From assembly GCA_018651345.1 (NCBI GenBank), contig JABIEF010000067.1, positions 1 to 63,417 on the forward strand: a stretch of DNA of 63,417 nt, given 5' to 3'. The notes below the pieces were generated by a model. That model saw nothing but the letters and a program-made list of their open reading frames with translations. It was not told the origin of the DNA and did not search any database. The DNA is from Rhodobiaceae bacterium. Its GTDB lineage: Bacteria; Pseudomonadota; Alphaproteobacteria; Rhizobiales; TMED25. Positions 62,408-63,417 of this stretch are shown here, piece after piece (the stretch's first letter is position 1; each line of letters opens with the position of its first letter). A program made the translations under genes and the position numbers.

Positions 62408-63417
62408 ATTATTAAAGATTTAAATATTGAGTCATTATTAGCTGAGCAAAGAAGAATATTGTCAAAGCTAGTATCATTTGACACAACGAGTTGTAATTCA
62501 AATATTGGAATCATTGAATTCATTACATCTTATTTTGAGAATTTTAAAATAAGCCCTATTGCAGTTAGGAATATAGAGGCAAATAAAGTTGCACTTTATG
62601 CAACTATTGGACCTAACGTAGAAGGAGGTGTAGTTTTTTCAGCTCACACAGATACAGTCCCAGCTAATCCAAAAGAATGGAAATTTAATCCATTAAGATT
62701 AACTGAGGTTAATCGCCGTTACTATGGTTTGGGATCGGTTGATATGAAAGGTTTTATCTCAATTATTTTGTCATTGATCCCTTATTTCCAATATATGGCT
62801 ACTGTGCGTCCCATACACATTGCCTTGTCTTATGATGAGGAAGTTGGATGTTTAGGAGTGCGTCCTTTGCTTAAAAGCATGCAGCAAGAAGTAGCAAAAC
62901 CATCTCTAGTGATTGTTGGTGAACCAACAGAACAGATAATTGTTAATAGTCATAAAAGTTGTTATACATTTAACACAATATTTAAAGGCAAAGAAGCTCA
63001 TTCAAGTAATCCAGATTGGGGGCTTAATTCTATAACATATGCTGCAAAGTTTATTGATAAAATTGATGAAGTCAGTAGAGATATATTATTAGAAGAAAAA
63101 ATAAATAAAAATTTTAATCCTCCTAATACTACTCTTAATATAGGAAAGATAATTGGAGGTAAAGCACACAATATAGTGCCTAGTAATTGTGAAATCATAT
63201 GGAGCTTAAGGGTTCTGCCGGGTACAAATGCAGATGAAATTATTCAAAAAATAGAGAACCTTAAATTAGAAATTTTGGAGAGGTGTATGCAACCTCTCTA
63301 TAAAGATGCTGACATACAAACAGAAATGATAAGTAGTATCTTAGCATTGGATACAAAAATTGATTCTCCTGCATTAGACTTTATGAAGAAAATATTAAAT
63401 GATGATAGGATTGAATC
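62408..63417 (+). CDS. argE: acetylornithine deacetylase, truncated by the window edge, probable ATT start
   Basis: About 336 aa present, then cut by the window end. M20 peptidase: SAHTDTVP (His and Asp metal ligands), GLGSVDMKG (bridging Asp), YDEEVGCLG (catalytic Glu) and GEPT. The dimerisation-domain EAHSSNPDWGLNS carries the substrate His. These fit ArgE, which makes ornithine for arginine synthesis. No ATG, GTG or TTG precedes the conserved N-terminus within the frame; GGAG at 62396-62399 lies eight bases before ATT at 62408, suggesting an ATT start. The first alternative, TTG at 62459, would cut into the conserved start. Confidence 0.85.
   Translation, partial: MIKDLNIESLLAEQRRILSKLVSFDTTSCNSNIGIIEFITSYFENFKISPIAVRNIEANKVALYATIGPNVEGGVVFSAHTDTVPANPKEWKFNPLRLTEVNRRYYGLGSVDMKGFISIILSLIPYFQYMATVRPIHIALSYDEEVGCLGVRPLLKSMQQEVAKPSLVIVGEPTEQIIVNSHKSCYTFNTIFKGKEAHSSNPDWGLNSITYAAKFIDKIDEVSRDILLEEKINKNFNPPNTTLNIGKIIGGKAHNIVPSNCEIIWSLRVLPGTNADEIIQKIENLKLEILERCMQPLYKDADIQTEMISSILALDTKIDSPALDFMKKILNDDRIE

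Noticed and set aside
1-63417. CRISPR arrays, prophage, insertion sequences
   Set aside because: No regularly spaced repeats, integrases, transposases or phage structural genes were seen in any frame.

Overview
The window is a gene-dense, AT-rich stretch (roughly one-third G+C by eye) of an alphaproteobacterial chromosome. Several features point to Alphaproteobacteria: the aroA-cmk-rpsA-sppA-ihfB block; pckA divergent from chvI-chvG with an EIIA(Man)/HPr/ahcY neighbourhood; a TsaE-kinase fusion next to a MurNAc-1-P uridylyltransferase; a DivL-type 'tyrosine' histidine kinase; a class I lysyl-tRNA synthetase; the long dCTP deaminase; FYDLN, TIGR02186 and DUF2805 proteins; and a SAM-II riboswitch in front of metZ-apaG. 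Low G+C, short intergenic gaps and no visible phage or IS suggest a streamlined free-living (probably marine planktonic) lineage. The exact clade is a guess; AEGEAN-169/HIMB59-like or low-GC SAR116-like bacteria would fit.

Layout. 1-8.2 kb: a possible tmRNA acceptor piece at the left edge, a secreted pectinacetylesterase/Notum-like esterase, tRNA-Ala(GGC), small DUF proteins, a stand-alone malonyl-CoA-decarboxylase-like acyltransferase domain, a renalase-like FAD enzyme, a rearranged nitrile hydratase (beta-N fused to alpha, beta-C separate), a GST, an AlkA-like glycosylase and a FYDLN protein. 8.3-19.2 kb: plus-strand housekeeping run aroA-cmk-rpsA-sppA-ihfB-pyrF-trpF-trpB-trpA-accD-folC. 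19.2-31.2 kb: minus-strand run trxA, sbcB, murU, sbmA-like, tsaE/amgK fusion, divL, ahcY, ptsH, EIIA(Man), chvG, chvI. Here addAB and hprK, which I expect at these places in many Alphaproteobacteria, are absent, and sbcB and an SbmA-type transporter sit in the addAB position. 31.3-36.9 kb: pckA, polA (proofreading motifs lost) and an orphan ABC ATPase.

36.9-42.7 kb: accessory genes, including two tandem paralogous small hydrophobic proteins behind a clear intrinsic terminator, short-chain dehydrogenases, a secreted EF-hand/His-motif protein, tRNA-Arg(UCG), an SMR exporter and a Y-family polymerase. 42.8-53.2 kb: a probable catabolic island (NIPSNAP, cupin, SDR, two tandem DHDPS-family proteins of which the second has lost its Schiff-base lysine, a second SDR, a tricarballylate-dehydrogenase-like flavoprotein, a Gfo/Idh/MocA oxidoreductase, a zinc alcohol dehydrogenase, YtoQ, and an NMT1/ThiY-like uptake system without its ATPase). 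Its substrate is not evident. 53.4-63.4 kb: TauE/SafE exporter with TIGR02186 partner, pyrD, lysS (class I), dCTP deaminase, SAM-II riboswitch plus terminator, metZ, apaG, trkH and a truncated argE that appears to use an ATT start.

The most interesting signals are the small hydrophobic pair, the undefined catabolic island with its active/inactive aldolase-family pair, the re-partitioned nitrile hydratase, and the stand-alone MCD-like domain. All functional calls are from reading the translated sequence; no database search was run.
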